DNA from: Acidimicrobiales bacterium
Lineage (GTDB): Bacteria; Actinomycetota; Acidimicrobiia; Acidimicrobiales; SHLQ01
Reading direction: 5' to 3'
Length of the DNA stretch: 64,000 nucleotides
Assembly (NCBI GenBank): GCA_020629635.1
Contig: JAHDCX010000014.1
Span: 1-64,000 of the forward strand
Made by a program: the position numbers and the translations under genes. Positions 27,021-35,639 of this stretch are shown piece after piece. The first letter of the stretch is position 1, and every line of letters begins with the position of its first letter. The notes under the pieces were generated by a model that was not told where the DNA came from, made no database searches, and saw only the letters and a list, made by a program, of their open reading frames with translations.

Positions 27021-27895
27021 GCGACGAGTCGACCGACGGCACGGTCACGTGGCGCGAGTTGATGGACGAGACCGCGGGACGGCTTCGGCGAAGCGGTCTG
27101 GTGGAGCGGCCCGAGGTCGAGGCGCGTTGGATCGTGGAGCAGGCGACGGGGACAACGTCGGCCGAGCTGTCGGGAGTGCTGCCCGAGCGGGCAACCGTGC
27201 GCGGCGTCGCGGCGCTCGACTCGATGGTCGACCGGCGGGTCGGGGGTGAGCCAATCCAATACGTGTTGGGCAACTGGCCGTTCCGGTCCTTGGACCTGTT
27301 GGTCGACGGGCGAGCACTGATCCCTCGCCCGGAGACCGAGCTCGTCGCTGGGGCGGCGATCGAGACGATCGAGGATCGTGCGGGGCCGATCGTCGTCGAT
27401 CTTGGCTGTGGGTCGGGAGCGATCGGACTCTCGGTCGCGGCCGAGCGTCCCGACGCGTTCGTGCACCTGACCGACGCATCGGCCGATGCGCTGCAGTTGG
27501 CACGCGCCAACCTGGCCGGTCTCGGGGTCCGGGGCGGGCGGGTTTCGGTGCATCACGGCGACTGGTTCGACGCACTTCCCAGCGGCCTCGAGGGGATGGT
27601 CGACTGCATCGTCTCGAACCCGCCGTACGTGGCGACGGCGGACGAGCTCCCAGAATCGGTGCTTCGGTGGGAACCGAGTTCGGCGCTGTACGCAGGCGCC
27701 GACGGCCTTGACGACCTTCAAGCGATCGTCGCGGGATCGCACGACTGGTTGCGTCCGGACGGGTTGTTGGTGCTCGAGCTCGACCCGAGGCAGGTGGAGG
27801 CAGTGTCTTCGGCGATGGCGAACGCCGGCTTCGCCATTTCGGTCGGGGCCGACCTCGCCGGTCACGATCGGTGGCTCGTGGGGCGTCTCGACTGA
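27017..27895 (+). CDS. prmC: Release factor glutamine methyltransferase
   Basis: PrmC methylates the glutamine of the GGQ motif of release factors. The 292-residue protein has the N-terminal helical substrate domain, IPRPETELV, the SAM-binding loop VVDLGCGSGAIGLS near residues 124-137, and the catalytic NPPY with the preceding VDCIVS. The GTG start overlaps the prfA stop. The normal actinobacterial order would continue with a Sua5-type gene (tsaC); here the next gene is rfbF, which marks the border to the accessory region. Confidence 0.94.
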   Translation: MSDESTDGTVTWRELMDETAGRLRRSGLVERPEVEARWIVEQATGTTSAELSGVLPERATVRGVAALDSMVDRRVGGEPIQYVLGNWPFRSLDLLVDGRALIPRPETELVAGAAIETIEDRAGPIVVDLGCGSGAIGLSVAAERPDAFVHLTDASADALQLARANLAGLGVRGGRVSVHHGDWFDALPSGLEGMVDCIVSNPPYVATADELPESVLRWEPSSALYAGADGLDDLQAIVAGSHDWLRPDGLLVLELDPRQVEAVSSAMANAGFAISVGADLAGHDRWLVGRLD

Positions 27896-28031
27896 CGAGG
27901 CTGAGCGACGTGGCGAAGTTTGGCGCGTCGGTCATGCAAACATTGGACGTGGTGTCTTGAGTTGGCCGAGAGACGGCCGATACAGACACTGATCGTACCG
28001 TCCGGGCGGGCGGACTTCCGAAAGGCGAACG

Positions 28032-28832
28032 ATGAGCAACATCGATCCTGCTGACATTCCTGTGGTGATCCTTGCCGGGGGCAAGGGCACGCGTATCCGG
28101 GAGGCGTCAGAGTCGCTGCCGAAGCCGATGATCGACGTGGGCGGCAAGCCCATCGTCTGGCACATCATGAAGACGTACGCCGCGCACGGCCACAAGCGAT
28201 TCGTGCTCCTGCTCGGCTTCAAATCGTGGACGATCAAGGAGTACTTCCTTGCGTACCGCGAGAAGACGTCGGACTTCACCGTGGATCTCTCCAACTCCGA
28301 GACGACTTATCACGGCGAATACGGCAGCGAGGACTTCGAGATCACCATGGCCTACACCGGCCTCGACACGTTGACCGGTGGTCGCTTGTCTCGTGCCCGC
28401 CCGTATCTGGAGGGTGCACCGGCGTTCATGCTCACGTATGGCGACGGGCTCGCCGACATCGACATCACGGCGCTCCGTGAGTACCACTGGGCCGAGGGCC
28501 GGATGGGCACCGTCACCGCGGTGCATCCGACGTCTCGTTTCGGCGAGCTCGAGGTGTCGGGCCGTCAGGTCACGGACTTCGCCGAGAAGCCGGACCTCAA
28601 CACCGGTGTCGTCAACGGCGGCTATTTCATGTTCGACGCCGACTTCCTCGAGTACACGACCGACGACGACGGCGACATGCTCGAATCCGACGCCTTGCAG
28701 CGGCTGACCAAGGACGGACAGCTCAGCTACTACCTCCACAAGGGGTTCTGGCGGGGTATGGACACCTACCGCGAGTACGTCGAGCTCAACCGTCTCTGGG
28801 ACAGCGGCGAAGCCCCCTGGCGAGTCTGGTAG
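28032..28832 (+). CDS. rfbF: Glucose-1-phosphate cytidylyltransferase
   Basis: RfbF makes CDP-glucose from CTP and glucose 1-phosphate, the first step to CDP-linked deoxysugars. The 266-residue protein starts with the nucleotidyl loop LAGGKGTRIRE at residues 14-24 and the lysine K31 in LPKPM. Family-specific blocks such as FVLLLGFKSWTIKEYF, MLTYGDGLADID and the end FWRGMDTYREYVELN are all clear. An AGG-type ribosome site lies ahead. Its pathway partner rfbG is 19 kb away at 47.8-48.9 kb, on the opposite strand, beyond the IS-rich region. Confidence 0.94.
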   Translation: MSNIDPADIPVVILAGGKGTRIREASESLPKPMIDVGGKPIVWHIMKTYAAHGHKRFVLLLGFKSWTIKEYFLAYREKTSDFTVDLSNSETTYHGEYGSEDFEITMAYTGLDTLTGGRLSRARPYLEGAPAFMLTYGDGLADIDITALREYHWAEGRMGTVTAVHPTSRFGELEVSGRQVTDFAEKPDLNTGVVNGGYFMFDADFLEYTTDDDGDMLESDALQRLTKDGQLSYYLHKGFWRGMDTYREYVELNRLWDSGEAPWRVW

Positions 28833-28868
28833 AGCCTCCTCGGGGGACGCAGTCTCGAGCGACAGGCG

Positions 28869-29285
28869 TCACTGCGTGAATGGGTCGTAGGCGTCGACGC
28901 CGGTCAGTTCCACGTCCTTCAGGTTTCTCGTGACAAGAACGAGGTCGTGGTGGATTGCTGTCGAGGCAATCAGGCCATCGACGACGGGGATCGGACGGGG
29001 CGACGCAACCTCGGCCCAGACCTTTGCGACGGCAGTGTCGACTGGGAGAATTCGCTCGCCGAACTCGGACTGCAGCTGCATGGCCCATCGTTCGAGTGCG
29101 GCACCTTGGTCGGGATCACGCTGGCTGATGCGGTGAATTCCAATCCAGATCTCGCCGATGACGAGGCTTGAGACCCACAGAGTCGTGTGGCGGGCCTCGT
29201 CGAACCATCGTCGCACGCCGTCGTTGGCGCGGTCAGATTTTCGGAGCTCGGACAGCACGTTCGTGTCAATCAGTTGGCCCTTCAC
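28869..29285 (-). CDS. vapC: PIN-domain ribonuclease toxin (VapC family)
   Basis: VapC toxins are PIN-domain RNases that cleave tRNA or rRNA when not held by the antitoxin. The 138-residue protein has the PIN acidic residues: D8 in LIDTNVLSELR, the Glu in SSLVIGEIWIG near residue 45, and D103 in VVDGLIASTA, with a further Asp in VTRNLKDVE. This matches the FitB/VapC group. The GTG start overlaps the antitoxin stop (GTGA), the usual tight coupling of such pairs. Confidence 0.9.
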   Translation of the reverse strand: MKGQLIDTNVLSELRKSDRANDGVRRWFDEARHTTLWVSSLVIGEIWIGIHRISQRDPDQGAALERWAMQLQSEFGERILPVDTAVAKVWAEVASPRPIPVVDGLIASTAIHHDLVLVTRNLKDVELTGVDAYDPFTQ

Positions 29286-29509
29286 AAATCGATGGTCCGC
29301 CCGGTGTCCGCTGATCGGTCGAAGTCGGAGTCGTCGCCCACCTCGGGTATCGATGCGAGAAATGAGGCGAAGTCGCTGGACTCGGGCGCCAATGCGGCTC
29401 GCAGGAGCAGTCGGTGCTCCTCCTCGGTCGAGCGGTTGTTCTCTCGAGCGCGCGCCTTCAGTCGGCGGACGAGGTCTTCCTCGAGGTTTCGCACGATGAG
29501 TTGGGCCAT
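29282..29509 (-). CDS. FitA/StbC-type antitoxin (VapB-like)
   Basis: The 75-residue protein has the N-terminal ribbon-helix-helix pattern of FitA-like antitoxins: MAQLIVRNLEEDLVRRLKAR with the signature ENNRSTEEEHRLLLR. It should bind the promoter as a dimer, while the acidic C-terminus (PEVGDDSDFDRSAD) wraps the toxin. The start ATG at 29509 is directly after the promoter-proximal sequence GATATCATCGATATC at about 29526-29540 (near-palindrome), a possible operator. The longer open frame to 29788 overlaps the GGDEF-EAL gene and is not used. Confidence 0.87.
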   Translation of the reverse strand: MAQLIVRNLEEDLVRRLKARARENNRSTEEEHRLLLRAALAPESSDFASFLASIPEVGDDSDFDRSADTGRTIDL

Positions 29510-29552
29510 TACGTCTCCTGCGTTTGATATCGATGATATCAGACGCCTTGCT

Positions 29553-32534
29553 TCAGGCGGCTCGGAGGGAGAGGATCGACTGCTGGTGGAGCGTCTCGGG
29601 GATGTGCTCGACCTCGATCGGATGATGGAAGAGATAGCCCTGAACCCGGTCGCAGCCGAGCGATTGGAGGATCTCGAATTCGTCGAACCCCTCGATGCCT
29701 TCGGCGACGGTTTTGGCGCCCAGGCCACGGGCCAGCGAGATGATCGAGCGGACGATCTCGCGCTCCTTGACACGTTCGGGGTCGGCAAGCGGGACGACGA
29801 ACGCTCGGTCGATCTTCAGCAGATCGAACTCGTAGCGCTGGAGATAGGACAGCGACGAATAGCCGGTGCCGAAGTCGTCGATTGCGAGCGCGATGCCGAG
29901 CTCGCGGAGTCGACGGATGCGCTCTGCGATGAAGTCGGTCTCGTCGATGAGCACGGACTCGGTGATCTCGATGATCATCCGTTCGGGATCGACACCGGTT
30001 TCCTCCAAGATCGCTGCGACGCGGTGGATGATGTCGGGCTGGCGAAGCTGATGGCCCGACATGTTCACCGAGACCGTAAAGCCGGTGTAGCCCTGCCGCT
30101 CCCAGTTCTGGACCTGCCGACATCCGGTTCGTAGCGCCCATTCGCCCAGCGTGAGAATCGCTTCGGACTCTTCGGCGATCGGGATGAACACGCCGGGAGC
30201 GACTTCGCCGCGGGTGTCGTGATGCCAGCGGGCGAGCGCCTCCATCGAGACGATCTCGCCGCTCATCGCATCGACGATTGGCTGGTAGGCGAGTCGTAGC
30301 TCGTCGTTGGCGAGCGCGGCGTCGAGGCTGTTCCGGAGGTCGAGTCGTTCGAAGAGGATGGCGGCCATCGCTTCTTCGAACATCAGCGCACCGCCACTCC
30401 GGGACTGTTTGGCCGTGGTCAGGGCCGTGTCGGCGTTGCGGAGAAACTGCGATGCGGTAAGCCCGCCTCGTTCGTCGGATGCCAACCCGGCAGTGGCGCC
30501 CAGCTTGATCGGCGTGCCGTCGATCGCGAATGGCAGGCGTAGCTCGGCGAGGACCCGCTCGACCGCAGCGAGCGCTTCGATGTCGCTGTACCCCGACGTG
30601 AACAGGATGCCGAACTCGTCGCCGCTGAGGCGGGCCACGACATCGGTGATTCGGAGCGCTCGCCGGATCCGTTGGGCGGTCTCGACGAGGGCTCGGTCTG
30701 CTCGTTCGGGGCCGAGTGCGTCGTTGATCGTCTTGAAGTCGTCGAGATCCACGATGGCGACGACGGTTCGCAGGGCGGTGACCGAAGCCCGCCGCTGGGC
30801 AACGCCGATCTCGTCGATGAATGCCTTGCGGTTGAGTTGCAGGGTGAGCGGGTCGACGGTCTCTGCATCGCGGAGGTCTCGTTCGAGTCGTCGGCGAGCC
30901 GTGACGTCGGAGACGTTGAGGACGACGCCTTCGACTTCGGCGACGTCGCGCATGTCGGTCATGATCGACTCGAAGAGTCGGATCGATCCATCACGGTGAT
31001 ACGCCCGGAACTCGTGAGCCTCCTGCATGCGGCTGCCCGAGAGGACCGAAGAGAAGAGCGCAGAGGCTGCCTCGAGGTCGTTGGGGTGGACCGCCCAATC
31101 GAGCGATCGGCCGATGAAGTCATCGGGGTGGTAATCGAGCGCCTGTGAGACCGGATCAGAGATGTACTCGACCGTGCCGTTGGGGTTCAGGACGATCACG
31201 ATGTCCGAGGAATGTTGGACGAGCGCCCTGAATCGCCGTTCGCTGATCTCCAAGAGCCGAGCCGCGTCAGCCTGTGAAACGAGTTCTGCGGTGATGCGCT
31301 GTGTTTCGATGGCTCCCGCGATGGCGGATCCCTCCCGTCCGAGGGCTTCGATTGCCGCTCGCTCAGCAGGGAGTAGATGCCCGGAGCTGTAGCGAAGTTT
31401 GAAGAGCTCCTCATTGCCGTCGTCGACTACGAGAATGGTCTTGCGGGGGTTGGGAGCGAGATCGCGGTCATCGAAGGTTTGCATTCGAACCGGAATACTG
31501 AGGCGGTCAATCGAGCTGAGGAGTTCCCTACGGATCGCCGCTTTGTCATGGCCGATATTGCGGGCGAGCCGCGCGATCTCGCGTGCGGTTCCGCGCTCCA
31601 GCGACCGGAGTGTCTGTTCATTGCGTACCAGTAGCGAGAGCCGGGCGACCACAATGATCGCTTGCCCGATGGCGAGGCTTCCGGAGACCAGCAACATGCC
31701 AGGTCCGTAGTCGTCAAGGCGAAGGAAGAGAAACGACAACGGTGCAAGGACCGTCATTGTGGCGACGGCGACTCGTCCGACGCCGAGCACAGTTTCCGTT
31801 TCGCGGTGTGCTTCGAGTAGTCGACCCGCACTCTGATGTCGACTTGCTGCGACGACGAAGGCGAAACTGAGTGGCGACAAGGCGATGCTGACGAAGACTC
31901 CACCGTCGCCAGCCAAGGCGTAGGTACCTGCGAGATCAGCGATGACGAAGAACCCGGCCGCCGCCCCCAGAAGGAAGTAGCTTCTCGGTCTCTTTCCTGG
32001 CGTGGCCGATACACGGAGCAACAACGCGAACCCAGATATGGCGAGCCCGTTGTAGAGCAGGTTGAGCGATCTGGTGACGATCGGCTGAGTTGAATCGAAT
32101 GCGAACTCCCCGAGACCGAGTACCCACAAGACGATCAGTAGTGCGCCACTGATCGCGAGTGAGTCGAGCCAGGCGGCGACATCGCGTCTCTGAGCTCTCG
32201 CCCTCAGCACGCGTAGCAAGGCGAGATTGAACGCGATGTACGTCGGAACGTGGATGATGTCCGCAGGTGAGGGAATCGGTTGGGCGACGCCAACCAGCGA
32301 GCCGTGGATTCCACGAATGAGAATGCCGGTTCCCATCGCAAGCCCGACGAGCCCTAGGTGCCGCCACAGCTTCGCACTCCCGCCTGTGCGCTTCCCGGCC
32401 AGCAGAATCGCCACAGAGCAGACGAAAGCCCAGAGGACGATCAATATGCCGCTCGAGGTTTCTGGAAGGCCGAGAGCGAGTCCGGCGACGAGCACGCCAA
32501 GGCAGATGACGACGGAGGGGCCATGCTCGCTCAC
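29553..32534 (-). CDS. Membrane PAS-GGDEF-EAL cyclic-di-GMP protein
   Basis: The 993-residue protein has an N-terminal membrane part of about 300 residues with eight or nine hydrophobic helices, a linker, a PAS domain (FRALVQHSSDIVIVLNPNG), then GGDEF and EAL domains. The cyclase motif reads SGDEF and has an inhibitory site RITD five residues ahead. The EAL domain keeps EALARW, NMSGHQL, EITES, DDFGTGYSSLSYL and KIDRAFV, so the phosphodiesterase should be active; SGDEF is compatible with cyclase activity. It would make and/or break down cyclic di-GMP in response to a membrane or PAS signal. It follows the convergently placed VapBC pair, and the LuxI-like gene lies just upstream on the same strand. 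Confidence 0.9.
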   Translation of the reverse strand: MSEHGPSVVICLGVLVAGLALGLPETSSGILIVLWAFVCSVAILLAGKRTGGSAKLWRHLGLVGLAMGTGILIRGIHGSLVGVAQPIPSPADIIHVPTYIAFNLALLRVLRARAQRRDVAAWLDSLAISGALLIVLWVLGLGEFAFDSTQPIVTRSLNLLYNGLAISGFALLLRVSATPGKRPRSYFLLGAAAGFFVIADLAGTYALAGDGGVFVSIALSPLSFAFVVAASRHQSAGRLLEAHRETETVLGVGRVAVATMTVLAPLSFLFLRLDDYGPGMLLVSGSLAIGQAIIVVARLSLLVRNEQTLRSLERGTAREIARLARNIGHDKAAIRRELLSSIDRLSIPVRMQTFDDRDLAPNPRKTILVVDDGNEELFKLRYSSGHLLPAERAAIEALGREGSAIAGAIETQRITAELVSQADAARLLEISERRFRALVQHSSDIVIVLNPNGTVEYISDPVSQALDYHPDDFIGRSLDWAVHPNDLEAASALFSSVLSGSRMQEAHEFRAYHRDGSIRLFESIMTDMRDVAEVEGVVLNVSDVTARRRLERDLRDAETVDPLTLQLNRKAFIDEIGVAQRRASVTALRTVVAIVDLDDFKTINDALGPERADRALVETAQRIRRALRITDVVARLSGDEFGILFTSGYSDIEALAAVERVLAELRLPFAIDGTPIKLGATAGLASDERGGLTASQFLRNADTALTTAKQSRSGGALMFEEAMAAILFERLDLRNSLDAALANDELRLAYQPIVDAMSGEIVSMEALARWHHDTRGEVAPGVFIPIAEESEAILTLGEWALRTGCRQVQNWERQGYTGFTVSVNMSGHQLRQPDIIHRVAAILEETGVDPERMIIEITESVLIDETDFIAERIRRLRELGIALAIDDFGTGYSSLSYLQRYEFDLLKIDRAFVVPLADPERVKEREIVRSIISLARGLGAKTVAEGIEGFDEFEILQSLGCDRVQGYLFHHPIEVEHIPETLHQQSILSLRAA

Positions 32535-32588
32535 CTTGTGCAGATCGGCACGAAGCCACGTGCGCTTAGCGAACTCCGCCTGGAGGAG

Positions 32589-33524
32589 TCAATGTCTCAG
32601 GCTGAACATCGAGTCGCACGCAGATGATGCTTGCAGTGCGGCGAACCCGCCCCTGAAGGTCCCGGTTGGGCGCCCTTTGTTCGTTTCGATGTATTCCCGC
32701 GCATCGGACGACGAGTGGTAGATCGCCTGTGAGAGTTCGGGGTCACCTTCGATGTATTCGATCGGCGGCAAGCCATACAGCTCAGACCAACGCAGGCCGA
32801 GACCTCCAGTCAGCATGCCGAAGACGTTCAGCTGGACCATGGAGACCCAATGTGACGCATTCAGGATGCTTCCAGCCCGCCAGATCCCGGCAAAGAGGGC
32901 TGCGCTCAGGTAGATCTGCCTCCTGCCTCGGAACTGATCGGCGACGACGATCGAGGCACAATCAATGATCACTTCGCCAGGTCGCATGTTGTGGTGGTTC
33001 TCGAGTGAGGCTCGCGAGAGCCACTTGGTTCTGCGCCCTGCTCCTCCGAGCACGCCCAGTTCGATGTCGATGCCATCTGGTCGACCAGCGCGAAGATCGA
33101 TGGTATTCGGCTCTTCGAAGCGTCCGGCTGCGGAAAGATGTACGACGTCCCTCATCGTCTTGACCATCGGGCCGAAGCCAGCGGTTCCGGTAATGATTCG
33201 TGCGGCGCCGGCGACCCTTTGAAGTTCGAGATCGAAGGCCAGCAGAAAGATGCTGCGGTCCTCGTAGCCGCCGTACTCGACTTCCATGACCTCGACGGGG
33301 TGGTCTCCGAGGTCAGCGTCAAAAATCTCTTGCTCGAGCTGTCGGCCGAGGTCCGCCGTAGGTAGGCGCCCATCGACAGCCAGGACGACGAGATCATGCC
33401 CGTCTTGCTGGGCGCGATCTATTGCGGCTCGATGTGTCCAGGTCAGTTCATCTTCAAGCGCGTGCGCGTCACTCTCGGAGAGCTTGTAGCGGCCCGCATG
33501 CTGCAATACAGCCGGGTTTACCAT
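32589..33524 (-). CDS. Unrecognised protein, possible LuxI-like acyltransferase
   Basis: The function is not recognised with certainty. The 311-residue protein has no signal peptide. Residues around 85-135 (SIFLLAFDLELQRVAGAARI, followed by a region with RDVVHLSAAGRF) have the look of a GNAT-type acyltransferase core as in autoinducer synthases: an acidic aromatic strand, then V-x-G-x-A-R. Later parts with EVIIDCASIVVADQFRGRR and IWRAGSILNASHWVSMVQLN could be the acyl-CoA/acyl-ACP binding half. It lies 54 bases upstream of the GGDEF-EAL gene, on the same strand. Base composition is lower in GC than its neighbours, which suggests transfer. Confidence 0.45.
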   Translation of the reverse strand: MVNPAVLQHAGRYKLSESDAHALEDELTWTHRAAIDRAQQDGHDLVVLAVDGRLPTADLGRQLEQEIFDADLGDHPVEVMEVEYGGYEDRSIFLLAFDLELQRVAGAARIITGTAGFGPMVKTMRDVVHLSAAGRFEEPNTIDLRAGRPDGIDIELGVLGGAGRRTKWLSRASLENHHNMRPGEVIIDCASIVVADQFRGRRQIYLSAALFAGIWRAGSILNASHWVSMVQLNVFGMLTGGLGLRWSELYGLPPIEYIEGDPELSQAIYHSSSDAREYIETNKGRPTGTFRGGFAALQASSACDSMFSLRH

Positions 33525-33669
33525 CAGTCCTCGATCAACTACTCAGTGTGACCGCCGAGAGTGGAAGTATGTCCGATAGTGAAGCGCTGAGCAATATTGC
33601 TCAGCATCCGCGGCCTGCGTTCAGGCCCACTTACGTCTCATTCCGTCGTGGGCGAACCAGAGTGGAAGA

Positions 33670-34197
33670 TCACGCAAAATCGGGCCAGGCGGCGTCTTTC
33701 TCGCTGACGTGTTCGACCGGACGTGGCCACCGGACCCCGATCGTTGGATCGTCGTGGCGGATGCCTCGTTCGTTGCCGGGTGCGAACGCTCGGCTCACGT
33801 TGTAGAGGAGCGTTGTATCGGGCTCGAGGATCAAGAATCCGTTTGCGAAATGTTCGGGGATGTAGAGCATTCGAAGGTTGTCGGCCGAGAGCTCCACCCC
33901 GAACCACTGCTGGTAGGTGGGGGACGTTGGCCGCATGTCGATGATGCAGTTCCAGACGGCGCCAGAGATGCAGCGGACGGTCTTTGCTTCGCCGAACGGC
34001 GGGTCCTGCCAGTGGAAGCCCCGGAAGGTGCCTGGTCGGCTCGTGCGGCTCATGTTGGTCTGGGCGATCGTCGGGTCGAGGCCGCGGTCGACGAACTCGT
34101 CGTGGGCCCACGCGCGAGCGAAGAATCCTCGGTCATCGGTGATGGGCACGAGATCGATCACCCACGCGCCAGTGAGCGGTGTCTCGGTGAACCCCAT
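33670..34197 (-). CDS. dTDP-4-dehydrorhamnose 3,5-epimerase-like (RmlC/RfbC family)
   Basis: RmlC-type cupins epimerise 4-keto-6-deoxy sugars. The 175-residue protein has DDRGFFARAW, the catalytic-His block RGFHWQ, the barrel SPTYQQWFGVELSADN and IPEHFANGF. The usual motif is FAHGF; here the His is Asn, while the first His (in GFHW) and the Tyr in LLYNVS are kept, so the reaction may be a 3-epimerisation only or differ in substrate. The ATG at 34197 is chosen because it gives the normal N-terminus (MGFTETPLTGAWVIDL). The gene probably serves the same sugar pathway as rfbF/rfbG. Confidence 0.82.
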   Translation of the reverse strand: MGFTETPLTGAWVIDLVPITDDRGFFARAWAHDEFVDRGLDPTIAQTNMSRTSRPGTFRGFHWQDPPFGEAKTVRCISGAVWNCIIDMRPTSPTYQQWFGVELSADNLRMLYIPEHFANGFLILEPDTTLLYNVSRAFAPGNERGIRHDDPTIGVRWPRPVEHVSEKDAAWPDFA

Positions 34198-34345
34198 CCG
34201 GTCGATGCTACGCGGCGATCGATGTCCGCGAGACTCGAGGTGCAGTTCGTGCAAGAAATCGGGAACCGAATGCGGAGCTCCGGAGTCTCACGAATGAAGA
34301 TGCAGTTGCGCCGCCACATCGGTGGCCGGCGGAAAGGGCAGGAAA

Positions 34346-35626
34346 ATGGTGGCGAAGCAGACGGTTCGAATTCTTCTGATCGCAGTCCTGGCGCTGTTTG
34401 CCAGCGCCTGCGCGTCGAGTGCGGACACCGCTGACGATGTCGAGACCGACGCCGCGATGGCAGATTCGGACGACGCAGCCGAATCGGCTGACGCCGACTC
34501 GAGTGACGAGTCGGGCTCCGACGACAGCGAGTCGGACTCCGATGAGGAGCCGTCCGGTGAGGTCGAGGGTGAGTCGATCTGGGAGACCTACACGTCACCC
34601 ATCCAAGAATTTCTCGGCGTCGACTACTCCAACTTCGACTCCGACGAGGCCCAGGCCGAGTTCGCCCAACAGGACCGCGAGGCCGAAGAAGCCGTCGCGG
34701 TGTGCATGCGCGAGCTCGGTTGGGAGTACACCCCGGTTGACAACAGTCAGTTCTTCGGCGGCTTCGACCCCTTCGGCGAGGACGGCCTCGAATACGGCAG
34801 CGATGCCTGGGTCGAGAAGTACGGCTTCGGCATCACGACGCAGGCGTTCGGCCAGTCCCAGGTGGGGCCGGATCTCATCGGCTACGACGACAGCCAGATG
34901 ATGGACTTCGAAGAGCAGGAGCAGAACGACCCCAACTTCGAGTACGTCGAATCGTTGTCGCCCGCCGAGCAGGAGGCGTACTACAGCGACCTGTACGGCC
35001 AGCAGCCGGAGTTCGATGAGACGCTCACCGAAGAAGAACAAGAAGCGTTCTGGCAGGACTACGAGCCGACGGGTTGCCAGGCAGAAGCCTGGGACGACAT
35101 CGGCTTCGGAGGCGCCGAGCAAGAGTTCTACGAGGAGTTCGGCGACCAGCTCGACGACCTGTATGAGCGAGTCAATGCGGATCCGCGGGTCATCGCCGTG
35201 CAGACCGAGCTCACCGACTGCATGGCAGATGCCGGCCACAACCTCGATCCCTCCATGGACCTCTGGCAGCAGGCTTACGAAATGTTCGAAGACGAGATGC
35301 AGCCGCTCTACGACATTGCGTACACCGATCCGTTCGAGGGGGTCGACTTCGAATCGTTGAGCGACGAAGAGATCGACGAGCTGTTGAGCTCGATGCCGGC
35401 AACCGGTCCCGAACTCGACGATGCGGCCAAGGCGACACTGGCCGAACTCCAGACCCAGGAGATCGACATGGCGAAGGATGTGCTCGGTTGCTCGCCTGGG
35501 TTCTTCACCGGGGTTGGCGTCGACGCCGAAGTCTTCTTCGAGGTGCTGACGGAGCTGGAGCAACAGTTCCTCGATGACAACGCCGACGCCATCGCCAGCT
35601 ACGCCGGTTCTGGCGCATCTTCCTGA
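34346..35626 (+). CDS. Acidic lipoprotein, first gene of an exporter operon
   Basis: The 426-residue protein has a signal peptide with lipobox SAC (lipid anchor at about residue 22), then an Asp/Ser/Glu-rich linker, and a very acidic mature part. Four short blocks with a single Cys each (VCMRELGWEY, TGCQAEAW, TDCMADAGH, LGCSPGF) are of the C-M-x2-G type seen in many actinobacterial surface lipoproteins. No enzyme domain is recognised. It is followed after 13 bases by the adaptor gene, so it may be a substrate-binding or stabilising part of the exporter. The start at 34346 gives the standard signal peptide. Confidence 0.75.
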   Translation: MVAKQTVRILLIAVLALFASACASSADTADDVETDAAMADSDDAAESADADSSDESGSDDSESDSDEEPSGEVEGESIWETYTSPIQEFLGVDYSNFDSDEAQAEFAQQDREAEEAVAVCMRELGWEYTPVDNSQFFGGFDPFGEDGLEYGSDAWVEKYGFGITTQAFGQSQVGPDLIGYDDSQMMDFEEQEQNDPNFEYVESLSPAEQEAYYSDLYGQQPEFDETLTEEEQEAFWQDYEPTGCQAEAWDDIGFGGAEQEFYEEFGDQLDDLYERVNADPRVIAVQTELTDCMADAGHNLDPSMDLWQQAYEMFEDEMQPLYDIAYTDPFEGVDFESLSDEEIDELLSSMPATGPELDDAAKATLAELQTQEIDMAKDVLGCSPGFFTGVGVDAEVFFEVLTELEQQFLDDNADAIASYAGSGASS

Positions 35627-35639
35627 GCCCAACCTCAAC

